Shown here one piece after another: positions 17,363-26,435 of a stretch of DNA of 64,000 nt. The notes beneath the pieces are model-generated. The model made no database searches and was not told the origin of the DNA. It worked only from the letters and a program-made list of their open reading frames with translations. This stretch comes from CAXOVX01 sp964213345 (lineage in GTDB: Bacteria > Pseudomonadota > Alphaproteobacteria > Rickettsiales > Midichloriaceae). Positions within the stretch are counted from its first letter, which is position 1; each line of letters begins with the position of its first letter. The stretch spans positions 1 to 64,000 of the forward strand of contig CAXOVX010000022.1 in NCBI GenBank assembly GCA_964213345.1, in the 5' to 3' direction. The translations under genes were made by a program, and so were the position numbers.

Positions 17363-18376
17363 GTGGAAAAAATAAGAAATTTGTTACCAAAGAATTGGTT
17401 GGCTCTTATTAGGCCGGCTGAGTATTTTTTGACTAATCTGTCGGGTAATGTTGCTACTTTCAGAGTAGAGCCACTAGAAAGAGGTTTTGGTATTACTTTG
17501 GGTAATGCTTTGAGGCGTATTATGCTGTCTTCTCTCCAGGGAGTAGCAGTAACTGGAGTGCAAATTGAGGGCGTTGATCATGAATATTCAACTGTTGAGG
17601 GTGTGAAAGAAGACGTAGTAGATATAATTCTGAACTTGAAATCTGTAGTTATTAGGGCAGATATTATAGAGAAACAAGTAGTTACTCTCAAAGCAAAGGG
17701 GCCGTGTGTGGTGACAGCTGGGCATATAGAAACTATTAACGATGTGGAGATAGTGAATCCTGACGCTGTGATTTGCCACTTAGATAAAGGTGCAGAATTG
17801 AGTATGCGACTATATATCAGTAGTGGAAAGGGGTACATTCCTGCAGAGCATCATAAAACACAGGAAGATTGTGTTATTGGTTTGATTCCGATAGATGCAA
17901 TATTCTCCCCTGTAAGGAGAGTTACCTACAAGGTAGAAAATAGCCGTGTTGGAGCTGAGACAGAATTCGATCGCTTGCACTTAATAATTGAAACTGATGG
18001 CAGTATAACACCTGATTTATCATTGTCTTTAGGGGCAAAAATCCTACAAGAACAGTTAAAAGTATTTATTGGATTCCAAGATATAGAGCCTATAAAAGAA
18101 ATAGAAGATAGTAAATTGCCATTCGATCCTAAGTTATTAATAAAAGTTGAGAATTTAGAATTATCAGTGCGTTCTCAAAATTGTTTAAAAAATGAAAATA
18201 TCATTTATATAGGAGATCTTGTCACAAAGACGGAAGTACGCATGCTACAAACTCCCAATTTTGGCAAAAAGTCATTGAATGAAATTAAGGATTTGTTAGT
18301 TAAGATGAAGCTAAGATTTGGCAAGGATGCACAGGGATGGCCACCTGAGAATGTTGAGGACGTTGCCAAAAAATAG
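17363..18376 (+). CDS. rpoA: DNA-directed RNA polymerase subunit alpha
   Basis: Scaffold for RNA polymerase assembly and contact point for UP elements and activators. The 337 residues show the N-terminal dimerisation domain with RVEPLERGFGITLGNALRRIMLSSLQG at about 35-60, and the C-terminal domain with ELSVRSQNCLKNENIIYIGDLV at about 268-290 and LQTPNFGKKSLNEIKDLL. The start is GTG at 17363, with TTGGAC just upstream. rplQ, which almost always follows rpoA, is absent; the next gene is a tRNA. The gene is otherwise complete. Confidence 0.97.
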   Translation: MEKIRNLLPKNWLALIRPAEYFLTNLSGNVATFRVEPLERGFGITLGNALRRIMLSSLQGVAVTGVQIEGVDHEYSTVEGVKEDVVDIILNLKSVVIRADIIEKQVVTLKAKGPCVVTAGHIETINDVEIVNPDAVICHLDKGAELSMRLYISSGKGYIPAEHHKTQEDCVIGLIPIDAIFSPVRRVTYKVENSRVGAETEFDRLHLIIETDGSITPDLSLSLGAKILQEQLKVFIGFQDIEPIKEIEDSKLPFDPKLLIKVENLELSVRSQNCLKNENIIYIGDLVTKTEVRMLQTPNFGKKSLNEIKDLLVKMKLRFGKDAQGWPPENVEDVAKK

Positions 18377-18651
18377 GCAGAAGAGAATAATATAGCTGCC
18401 TGAGTTTTGTTACTTTTTTTATTTGAGCAGGAGAGTTGTAGTTTGGTGAAGTGCGGTATGTGACACTTGCCAACACCAAGTTTTAGATCTTTGATGGGTT
18501 AGTTCTTAATCCTTCAGAATTTTGAATCGATGAAAAGGCGGAATTGGATAGTTGGTAGATCATGTCATCCAAAATAGGGATAGTGCAAATTGACTTTCCT
18601 AAGTTCGTACTGTACCGTTTTTTTGCAAAATTTTTAGTGATTTTTCCTTTA

Positions 18652-18728
18652 GTGCTCGTAGCTCAGTAGGATAGAGCAAGTGCCTTCTAAGCACTAGGTC
18701 GGGGGTTCGAATCCCTCCGGGCATGCCA
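18652..18728 (+). tRNA. tRNA-Arg(TCT)
   Basis: Folds as a full cloverleaf: acceptor GTGCTCG with CGGGCAT, D arm GCTC-GAGC, anticodon stem AGTGC-GCACT with loop CTTCTAA giving anticodon TCT, and T arm GGGGG-TTCGAAT-CCCTC. The discriminator is G and CCA is encoded at 18726-18728. It reads AGA codons, which are common in AT-rich genomes. It lies 275 bases after rpoA on the same strand. Confidence 0.95.
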
Positions 18729-18928
18729 ACGTTCTTGTGTAGTAAATACGTCGTAAATCATGAGAACAGAGTCTCCATTTTTACCTTTAGGTTTCTTAGA
18801 GCAATCGTATAAAGTTCTTTAGGATGCTTTGTAATAGACCCTTTGCATAACTAAAAATTCAACTTAAAAATATAAGATCAAAACGTAATCTGAAACGTTT
18901 TCTGTGATTTTTATATTGAACTTTTTAA
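18729..18928. other. Spacer between tRNA-Arg and IS982 copy C
   Basis: No gene seen. The segment CCCTTTGCATAACTAAAAAT near 18839 resembles the outer ends of some IS5-type elements, but no partner end is visible, so this is only a hint of another lost insertion. Confidence 0.3.
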
Positions 18929-19879
18929 CCCGAACTAAGGCTAAGGAATGAATAATATGTTGCAATAAGATGGACATATGATATCTGTTTGAAAAAGCCG
19001 ATAAAGCCCAACAAAACAGGAATCATATGGCAATAGAGTTGATGATTTTTGCAAAGGATTTATAATTTGGTGGGAAATACATTTGTTGAGTTCTAGAATA
19101 AATCAGCGTAACAGGCGTAAAAGTGGGCATATGAGTCTTAGCGAGATAGTAACTATAACTAAACTTACTCTATTAGGCTACCAAGAAAGTAAGTTTAGTT
19201 GTTTTAAATATTACTATCAATATGTGTATGTAAAACACCGGAGAGATTTCAAAAATTTATTGTTGTATGATAGGTAGCCGTATTGAAGCGTATTTTGCCT
19301 ATATTATGCTGCTTATTTGCAATGCATTAGGAGAGCCAATACTTGAGACGTGTAAGGCTCTACGTGGCAGTAGACATAAGGTTTTTCGTGGAATTACCAT
19401 AAAAAGAATAACAAGCACTAGCTGGTTTTATGGTCTAAAATAAAAAACAATTTTCAATGATAGAAGCGAATATGTTTCCATAAGAATTACACCCGGTAAT
19501 GTTGACGACAGAATGCCTGTCTTGACCTTGGCAAAGGGTTTGTGGGGGTAATTATTTGGCGATAAAGGATATGTCTCAGAATAATTAGCAACACAGCTAT
19601 TGAATCAAGATTTGTTGCTCATTACAAGGCTTAAGAAGAACATGAAAAATAAATTATTACTCTTACTCCTACAAGATAAGTTTTTGCTCTATAAACGTAC
19701 AATTGTTGAGACTATTTTCGACAAACTCAAGCAATTTCAAAGACTATGGCACTCTACTTTCAGATCCGTAAAAAATGCTTCTTGTAATCTTATGGCTTGT
19801 TTGATTCCATACCAATTATCTCTCTATAAAACCCACTATCTCTACCACTATTATCTTGTAAGCTTATCCTTACTTCGGG
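18929..19879 (+). mobile_element. IS982-family element, near full-length but inactive copy C
   Basis: Terminal inverted repeats CCCGAACTAAGGCTAAG (18929) and CTTATCCTTACTTCGGG (ending 19879) bound about 951 bases. A TTTTTAA motif on both outer sides (18922-18928 and 19881-19887) looks like a 7-base target duplication. Inside, the transposase is in pieces: MAIELMIFAKDL, NGHMSLSEIVTITKLTLLGYQES, YVYVKHRRDFKNLLLYDR, then the later GDKGYVSE region and LDKFLLYKRTIVETIFDKLKQFQRLWHS at 19600-19800. Several stops and frameshifts make it non-autonomous. Confidence 0.85.
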
Positions 19880-19974
19880 GTTTTTAAGCACACCCGGTAA
19901 CATTTTCACACCCTATAGTCAAATGAAAATAGTAGTAACGATGATTAAAAATGAAGATTTTAATTTTTACTAAG

Positions 19975-20937
19975 GTGGAAATAGTGGGTAGGCCATGTAG
20001 CAAAGATTTTAGAGAGATAGCACCTAAATAGATTGATGAAGCGGACATAGAGAAGAAGTATGTATGACGCGGGATTAGCGAGGAATAGGTATCTAGATGA
20101 AACAGTATGAAGAAAAAAGTGGTGATGCGAGCCCAAAGAAGAAGGATAATAAGCCAACTAAAGTGAATTATGAGCGGTTAGAGCGGGATTTTTTTCAAAA
20201 CGCCCACGTTGTTCGCACTGCAGGATTCAGGTTCAGCCATGTAGATTACTACCTCTTTTGCCTTTACCATTGCGCTCCTAGTGCTTATTAAAAAATGGGA
20301 CTTGATATTAATTACGGGGAAATCCGAATTTGACACAGAAAGAAATAGGTGCGATGGTCGAAATGACTGCAACTGGCATATATTGTGCCTTTCAAAGGAT
20401 GGGGGGTGTTTTCAAAAAAAAGAACACTTTACAAAGAAGTGGACCCCCGAGACAAAAGAAGGGTTTTTAGAGAAAATATCACCAATATCTCAAGATAATT
20501 TGGTGTATCTTGACGAAAGTGGAATACAGAAATATCTTTATAAAGAGCGTGGATATGCGAAAAAAGGGCAAGAAATATACGATTTATCTCAGGTAGAAGA
20601 TATTCGAAGGAAAACTTTATGACTGATTATAGCAGCAATATGCTACAAGGAAACTTGCGATACAAAGTTATTCGAATCTGATACCTGCGTTAAAGCCTGA
20701 TCAGACGGTCATCATGGAAACGCTAGCTTCCGTAAATTACAAAATACAAGAAAAATAATAGAAGAGGCAAAATGTCATCTGTTATTTTTACCTCCTTATT
20801 CATCAGATTTGAATCCAATCGAGAAATTTTTGGCCAATTTAAAAGCGTAGGTAGGCAAAATATTGGATAAATACTCTTCTTTCTTTTCTTTAGCAGATGC
20901 TGTGGACGCGGCCTTCAAAGGCCAACCCGTTTTCGTT
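19975..20937 (+). mobile_element. IS630-family element, degraded copy 2, interrupted by PE-1
   Basis: Starts with VGRPCSKDFREIA (helix-turn-helix) and continues with KKEDNKPTKVNYE. It is then split by a PE-1 element at 20178-20309 and resumes with TGKSEFDTERNRCDGRND. The open stretch to 20622 carries FTKKWTPETKEGFLEKI and NLVYLDESGIQKYLYKERGYAKKGQEIY, the catalytic region. The end reads IIEEAKCHLLFLPPYSSDLNPIEKF (20750-20830) and ADAVDAAFKGQPVFV. There are multiple stops. Sections of it recur at 2300-2960 and 3232-3475. Confidence 0.85.
20178..20309 (-). repeat. PE-1 palindromic element, copy D, inserted in IS630
   Basis: Reverse-oriented PE-1: the right end AAAAAATGGGACTTGATATT is followed by IS630 sequence. 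The interior (CACTGCAGGATTCAGGTTCA, then CCATTGCGCTCCTAGTGCTT) is standard. Comparison with IS630 copy 1 around 2740-2765 shows the IS630 sequence continuous without this insert. Confidence 0.85.
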
Positions 20938-20984
20938 TAACTATAAAGCTTGGTTAGACAATAATAATAGATAGCGCTGGCATG

Positions 20985-21315
20985 CGGCTCAGACCTAAGA
21001 ACCCCTTTTTGGAGAATTCTCAGCGGGACAAAAAAACTATGGATTTGATATCTGGTAGGCCTATAGAGGCCCTCCTTATTGCAGACAGGATATGACAAAA
21101 CTAGCGCGTCCAAGTTGTAATTCCACACCTCGTAGCCATAAAAAAATACTCCGCGAACATGGTACCAAACTTTATAACGCACTTTATAAAGAAAGAAATT
21201 TAATCGAAGGCTTAATAAGCTCAAGTATTTTCGCGGAGTTGCTACACGTTACGATAAATTGGCTATAACACTCCTATCTTTTCTTTATATGGATATACTC
21301 ATTTGGCTAAAATAA
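20985..21315 (+). mobile_element. IS5-family (IS427-like) transposase C-terminal remnant
   Basis: In shifting frames the plus strand reads RDKKTMDLISGRPIEALL-IAD, then PSCNSTPRSHKKILREHG, LYNALYKERNLIEG, and SIFAELLHVT or GVATRYDKLAITLLSFLYM. This follows the order of IS5/IS427 transposase C-termini (IADKGYD, IPPRSNRK, LYKERHLVE, R-ATRYDKLA-FL). It lacks the N-terminal half, and such an N-terminal half is found alone at 33080-33430. Confidence 0.7.
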
Positions 21316-21322
21316 ATGTCGA

Positions 21323-21370
21323 CAGAGCCCAAATCCTACAACGTGGGCGTCAAAAAGGGGAATTGGTATT
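21323..21370 (+). repeat. PE-1 palindromic element, right-end fragment (copy E)
   Basis: CAGAGCCCAAATCCTACAAC followed by GTCAAAAAGGGGAATTGGTA matches the right half of PE-1. It overlaps the 3' end of the M23 peptidase gene on the opposite strand and encodes that protein's last residues. Confidence 0.75.
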
Positions 21371-22930
21371 ATAGGCAACAACATAACTTTCTTGATCCTG
21401 ACCACCGCTAACAATATTGTCTACCTTGCACTGCCGTTGTTTAAAAGCCACAAGCTGATGCGCAGCCAAGGCAGGGCCTGCATTCAGTAATACAGACTTA
21501 GTAGGATTAATCGGATTACCATTTTCATGCAATTCAAAATGTAAATGAGAGCCTGTAGATAATCCCGTATTGCCTACATAACCTACTAAATCTCCTTGCT
21601 TAATTTTGGCCCCTGCCTGCATACTCTTGGCAAATCTATCCAAATGCGCATATAATGTCGCATACTTTGCATTATGTTGTATCTTTACATGCTTACCAAA
21701 ATGACCCTGATATTTGACTGACTCAATTACACCATCACCTGCAGCTAACACCGGAGCGCCATGCGGAGCTTTATAATCCAATCCTTTATGCGCCCTAGAA
21801 TACCCTAAAATAGGGTGATACCGTACACCATAACCAGAACTTATCCTAGCACTTTTAACGGGCGTCTTAAGCAGGGCCTTTCTAATATTAGTACCATCTT
21901 TGTGAAAATAATCAAACGCGCCACCTTCAAAGTCATAACGATAAATTTCTAAAGCTTTTCCCTTCTCTGTTAAAGAGGCATACAATATTTTAGGTTTATT
22001 TGCAGTTGCATCATAAAGTATCTTAAACTCGCTGCCATTCTTTATATCACGCTGAAAATCCACACTATAACTAAATAATCTTATGTATTCAGTTAATATA
22101 GAATGCGGCACACCTGCGCTTTTAGCAGCATTACTAAAATTACCTCTTACTACTCCCGAAACTATGTTCCCATTGATATTTGCGACTCTCTTATTGATAG
22201 CATTGCTAACATTTTTAGCTGTGTTATTGGTCCCAATCCCCTCAATCACGAGGGCAGAAGCATCATTAACACTATGCTTCGAATAGACATCTTCCTGCTT
22301 AGTTTTTACTTGCGCAACATACGATCTTTGCTTTTCATCAAGCCTAATTTGAATCAATTTATTACAAATTTCTAGATTAACACTACCAACTCTAGGCCTC
22401 ACTTCACCGCCATAGGCGCCATGCTTACTCGCTAAAATTACAACATTAACACTCTGACCTACCTTAAGCTGAGACAACTTATACACCTTATCTACAGCTT
22501 TGGCGATCAAGTGACTACTAGCATTCTGTATACCAGCCTTTATTAGAACACTGTATAATGTATCGCCATCGGCAAGAATAACCGTTGTTACGTTCCGATT
22601 AACATCTTGTGTCGCAGCATTCTTAGCTGTGCCTCTCTTTTCACTTGTTTTTGTGACACTTTTATTATTAGCTCCGCCAGCAATCATTATTCCATCTTTA
22701 CCCTTAGTAGCTGTATCAGGTTGGAGATTGCTTAATCTTATATCCCTACCTCTTTCAGAGGAAGCACCACCATCCACAGCCACACACTGATCGCTATATA
22801 GCGCACGCTCCTTCACGTACAAAACTAAGTTCAGCATCACTATAAAAATGGAAGCAAGTACAACAGCAAAAAGAACGACAGAATCACGGATTAGAGTATA
22901 GCCTCTTTTAATACTACCAATAGCTACCAT
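21350..22930 (-). CDS. M23-family peptidoglycan endopeptidase
   Basis: Predicted envelope-anchored zinc endopeptidase that cuts peptide cross-links of peptidoglycan. The 526 residues begin with a short cytoplasmic tail and one membrane segment at about 16-38 (VVLFAVVLASIFIVMLNLVLYV). A LysM/OapA-like region at about 115-165 follows (ILADGDTLYSVLIKAGI). The catalytic M23 domain lies near 370-480: zinc ligands in RAHKGLDY (about 377-384) and HLHFELHENGNPINP (about 459-473), with a mid-domain His in LYAHLDRF. The ATG has TGGAG five bases upstream. The last six residues, NTNSPF, and the stop come from a palindromic element. Likely role: wall remodelling in growth or division. Confidence 0.9.
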   Translation of the reverse strand: MVAIGSIKRGYTLIRDSVVLFAVVLASIFIVMLNLVLYVKERALYSDQCVAVDGGASSERGRDIRLSNLQPDTATKGKDGIMIAGGANNKSVTKTSEKRGTAKNAATQDVNRNVTTVILADGDTLYSVLIKAGIQNASSHLIAKAVDKVYKLSQLKVGQSVNVVILASKHGAYGGEVRPRVGSVNLEICNKLIQIRLDEKQRSYVAQVKTKQEDVYSKHSVNDASALVIEGIGTNNTAKNVSNAINKRVANINGNIVSGVVRGNFSNAAKSAGVPHSILTEYIRLFSYSVDFQRDIKNGSEFKILYDATANKPKILYASLTEKGKALEIYRYDFEGGAFDYFHKDGTNIRKALLKTPVKSARISSGYGVRYHPILGYSRAHKGLDYKAPHGAPVLAAGDGVIESVKYQGHFGKHVKIQHNAKYATLYAHLDRFAKSMQAGAKIKQGDLVGYVGNTGLSTGSHLHFELHENGNPINPTKSVLLNAGPALAAHQLVAFKQRQCKVDNIVSGGQDQESYVVAYNTNSPF

Positions 22931-23210
22931 TGTGCTCCACTTACAACATTACAATTAAGAACAAAATCCGACAACACACTGAAGATACCCAACAACCTAC
23001 TACCTCCACCAATCCACGACATAAACAACCCTCCATCGACTCAGCCAAAACCTACACATCCCAACAAATAACCGAATACAAAAACGACACCCTAACTACA
23101 CAAAGCCGGCAGGACACACCAAAACCCCCCAGTATCCATACTGACAAAAAGACGACACAAACAGACTTACAGGATCAGATCCGGTAAAAGCACAAAACCC
23201 AAAGTGCAAC
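22931..23210 (-). other. Spacer between rpsH and the M23 gene
   Basis: 280 bases, nearly devoid of G on the plus strand, so the sense strand of both flanking genes is rich in G and T. In ribosomal operons rplF follows rpsH, but no L6-like residues can be read here in any frame. A plus-strand open frame at 22930-23187 is very rich in T, Q, K and P and is probably a by-product of the base skew. Confidence 0.4.
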
Positions 23211-23600
23211 TTAAAAAACCTCAAATAACACTTCTCCCCCTACGTTCTCCGCCCTGGCTACATCATCAGACAAAACGCCCTTAGAAGTAGACAAAACCTT
23301 TATACCCAAGCCTCCACGTTTTTTCTGTAGATCCCCTATCTTTGAATAGACACGACAACTAGACTTAGAGATCATTTTTATCTCACTAATAACGGGCACA
23401 TCTTTGCTGTACTTAAGCTCTATCTTCACAAAATTTACACCCTGTCTCTCCTCAAACCTCTCATACTCCTTTATATACCCTTCAAATTTCAAAACCTTCA
23501 TCGAATCTACAACCAATTTTGAAAATGGGACAACCACAAACCCATGCTGAGCCGCCTGGGCGTTCCTAATTCTTGTTAAGGTGTCGGCTAAGTGTTTCAT
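23211..23600 (-). CDS. rpsH: 30S ribosomal protein S8, isolated from its usual operon
   Basis: S8 binds helix 21 of 16S rRNA and is a key early assembly protein. The 129 residues match end to end: DTLTRIRNAQAAQHGFVVVPFSKL at the start, FEGYIKEYE, and the C-terminal KKRGGLGIKVLSTSKGVLSDDVARAENVGGEVLFEVF. Normally it sits between rpsN and rplF in the spc operon. Here tilS is upstream and a peptidase gene downstream, with no other ribosomal gene beside it. Confidence 0.95.
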   Translation of the reverse strand: MKHLADTLTRIRNAQAAQHGFVVVPFSKLVVDSMKVLKFEGYIKEYERFEERQGVNFVKIELKYSKDVPVISEIKMISKSSCRVYSKIGDLQKKRGGLGIKVLSTSKGVLSDDVARAENVGGEVLFEVF

Positions 23601-23690
23601 GCCAATTTCTCACAAACCTATAAATTACATCCGTATGTTAGACGAATGGTAGCTCAATAATAAATAAAATTCTACATCTTTTTTATTTCT

Positions 23691-25187
23691 TTACTTAAAA
23701 ATCCATTGAGTTTTAAATCTGGCCCGTATTTTTGGTAATGCTGAATTCTTTGTTACGTAACGCTTATCAGCAATATTAAGCAACGGGTATAAAATTGGTT
23801 TATTACTTTCTGCATACACCACAGGCATTGTCATCAAAGCTTCATTGCAAAATAGTAGCAAATTAATACCACCAACACGCTGACCTAATTCTTTCTTAAC
23901 GTATTGTAGCGCGTCTGCTGAGATGGGAGCAACATACAATTGATTCACTTCTTCGCCAACACTGCAACAACTAACCACGATCTCTCTTTTAAAGAATATC
24001 CTGCTATCCCATAATAATTCTTGGCCTGGCATCAGTTCATACTTCCCTACATCCACAAACTTCAACTCTTTAAAAAATAGGATAGACTTTGTGCTATCAG
24101 TATTTTTATCAAAAATTCTAATTATTTTACATTTACCTAATGTTGCATTCTTAAAATTTTTTATATCCCAAAGCTGCATTAATAAGAGCTCTAGGCTACG
24201 TAATCGTGTACAATACTCATTTCCCCCAACATACTGCAAGATATATCTTAGCATCCTTAAAGCTATTTCAGAATGCAAATTCATAAATTCATTACAGTCC
24301 AGTAAAACACTACCTATCTCAGAAATTTTACATAAATTAGCTAATTTTTCGTGTAATACAGTCTCTATATAATTATGAGCACGCGCCGCATTTTCAGACA
24401 ATAATACTAATCTGTTGACCAACATTTCATTAGATTGAATAACTTGATGCGTGGTAAAAGAATTCAGTAATACGCGCAATTTAGCTCTATCATATTTTGC
24501 ACTAGTATTACTTGGATCGTCTACCCAATGTAATTCATAAAAATTTAGGATTTTTTCTATGACTTCACGTCTAAATATCAATAAAGGGCGCAATATTATA
24601 ATATCATTCATATAATTTATTTCTGGTATCCCGCAAATACCACCAATTCCACTTCCACGTAGTATCCTGAGCAAAACAGTTTCTGCCTGATCATCTTTAT
24701 TGTGCGCGGTACATAAATATCTAATATTATATTTTAAACAGTAATTGGTAAGTAAGTTATATCGTGCATGCCTAGCATGATAATGTACATTGCTTTTGGG
24801 TTTACATTCTTCCCAGCGTAATACATGGCTTTCTATTTTCATCCTATCTTGTAGATAATTGCGCACTTGATATGCCTCTTCCGCTGAATCATCACGCAAT
24901 CCGTGATCTACTATTAGCGCAATCACTTGTACATTACGTTGTTTTTGCAACATGTGCATTAACCAAGCCATACACGTACTATCAGCTCCTCCAGAAACGG
25001 CTATGGCAAAAATTGCTGCATCCCCATAACAATAACTTTTGGAAGATAACCTTACTTGAAAATCAAGTAATTTTCGAAAATTATCGAAAAATGACTGGCA
25101 TAACTGCTCTACTTCTTTTTTTTGAAGATTTGGCACGAAACCACATAGAATTATTATGGTTAGTTCTGAAAATAATCTTTCAGCCAC
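23691..25187 (-). CDS. tilS: tRNA(Ile)-lysidine synthase
   Basis: Adds lysine to C34 of the CAU-anticodon tRNA-Ile so that it reads AUA, using ATP. The 498 residues carry the PP-loop SGGADS at 65-70, VDHGLRDDSAEEA and CTAHNKDDQAETVLLRILRGSGIGGICGI, the canonical substrate-binding region, and a C-terminal extension. The first in-frame ATG overlaps the end of ftsA by 28 bases; a later start would still leave the PP-loop intact. It is the last gene of the ftsQ-ftsA-tilS run. Confidence 0.94.
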   Translation of the reverse strand: MAERLFSELTIIILCGFVPNLQKKEVEQLCQSFFDNFRKLLDFQVRLSSKSYCYGDAAIFAIAVSGGADSTCMAWLMHMLQKQRNVQVIALIVDHGLRDDSAEEAYQVRNYLQDRMKIESHVLRWEECKPKSNVHYHARHARYNLLTNYCLKYNIRYLCTAHNKDDQAETVLLRILRGSGIGGICGIPEINYMNDIIILRPLLIFRREVIEKILNFYELHWVDDPSNTSAKYDRAKLRVLLNSFTTHQVIQSNEMLVNRLVLLSENAARAHNYIETVLHEKLANLCKISEIGSVLLDCNEFMNLHSEIALRMLRYILQYVGGNEYCTRLRSLELLLMQLWDIKNFKNATLGKCKIIRIFDKNTDSTKSILFFKELKFVDVGKYELMPGQELLWDSRIFFKREIVVSCCSVGEEVNQLYVAPISADALQYVKKELGQRVGGINLLLFCNEALMTMPVVYAESNKPILYPLLNIADKRYVTKNSALPKIRARFKTQWIFK

Positions 25188-26389
25188 TTTAAAACATTGT
25201 TGAACTTTGACCCATTACCATACATATTTTTACGCTCTTGCATATTATCTACAACGTGCATCAACATGCCTATAGCAGCACCAAATTCCAAAGTATTGAC
25301 TCCATCTATCCCTTCTATACTCTTTGAATATCCAATACGCACTTTACTAGAAAAAAGATGTGCTGTCAGCTCTCTTAGCCCAGATATTCTCGCCCCGCTT
25401 CCAGCGATCACTACCTTACCATATATTTTAATATTATTTGCCTCTAACTTATGCACCACTAATTCCAATATCTCATCAATACGTGCACGTATAATTTCTA
25501 TAAGTAAATGGCGACTAATTAGGACAGAATCACATTCTACTTCCTCATCTACCGCTTTGAGTTCAAAGACATCCTTAATATCAGAGTCTGTCATAATAAC
25601 AGCGCCATAAAGATTTTTTACTCTCTCTGCATCCGCAAGACTTATGCACAACCCCTTAGCTATATCATTAGTAACGTTCACACCACCCAAGGGTACACCA
25701 TCCGTATATATAACATAATTATTTTCAAAAATTGTAATTGAAGTGCTACCTGCCCCAAACTCAATCAAAGTAACTCCCAACTGCATTTCATCTTCGGTTA
25801 AACAAGCCATTCCTGTAGCATAAGCTCCCGAAATGTAGCCTTGTACTTCTAAACTACATTTAGTAATACAGCTGGAAAAATTAAGCAAATTATTAGTTGG
25901 CGTCGATATCATGTGTAAGTTACATGCTAATTTATCTCCATGCAGTCCAAGTGGACTCGTTATACCGTGATTCCCATCTAATATGTAGTTGTACACAAAC
26001 GTATGTAGTATCTCAATTGACTGTTGCTGATATCGCTCAAGCGCTCCAAACAGCAGCCTATTTAGGTCTTTGTAATTTATCTCCCTTCCTGTAACTGAAA
26101 TTTCTGAAAAGACTCTTTGTGATAATAAGCTATTAGAGGCAATGCTAGCGTAAATTTTTTTTATTTTTTCACCTGCAGCAGTTTCAGCAGCCTCTACTGC
26201 CTGTGTAATGCTACTCTCCACTGCCCTAATATCTGTTATGATTCCAGCCCTTACCCCGTAACTTACATTATGACCGATCCCTATAACTTCGAATTTTCCA
26301 TAGTTACTTACTTTGGCTATTAGGCATACAATTTTAGAGCTACCTATGTCCAGTACAGCAATAATATTCCCACGTTGTTTTAGTATCAT
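25160..26389 (-). CDS. ftsA: Cell division protein FtsA
   Basis: Actin-like ATPase that tethers FtsZ to the membrane. The 409 residues show the phosphate-1 motif AVLDIGSSKIVCLIAK at about 12-27, the 1C domain, and the second phosphate loop LIEFGAGSTSITIF near 200-213. KVVIAGSGARISGLRELTAHLF lies near 320, and a C-terminal amphipathic helix NVLKWLKDYFQN presumably binds the membrane. It follows ftsQ by 46 bases on the same strand. ftsZ, the usual next gene, is not here; tilS takes its place. Confidence 0.95.
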   Translation of the reverse strand: MILKQRGNIIAVLDIGSSKIVCLIAKVSNYGKFEVIGIGHNVSYGVRAGIITDIRAVESSITQAVEAAETAAGEKIKKIYASIASNSLLSQRVFSEISVTGREINYKDLNRLLFGALERYQQQSIEILHTFVYNYILDGNHGITSPLGLHGDKLACNLHMISTPTNNLLNFSSCITKCSLEVQGYISGAYATGMACLTEDEMQLGVTLIEFGAGSTSITIFENNYVIYTDGVPLGGVNVTNDIAKGLCISLADAERVKNLYGAVIMTDSDIKDVFELKAVDEEVECDSVLISRHLLIEIIRARIDEILELVVHKLEANNIKIYGKVVIAGSGARISGLRELTAHLFSSKVRIGYSKSIEGIDGVNTLEFGAAIGMLMHVVDNMQERKNMYGNGSKFNNVLKWLKDYFQN

Positions 26390-26435
26390 AACTAGTTACT
26401 TTGCTTGTAGTATAAACTGCATCGTATTGTACCCA

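Noticed and set aside
20937..21224. Minus-strand open frame of 95 codons
   Set aside because: It is antisense to the IS427-like remnant readable on the plus strand.
22930..23187. Open frame of 85 codons on the plus strand between two minus-strand genes
   Set aside because: Composition is dominated by T, Q, K, P and D because the strand lacks G; no ribosome-binding site or family resemblance.
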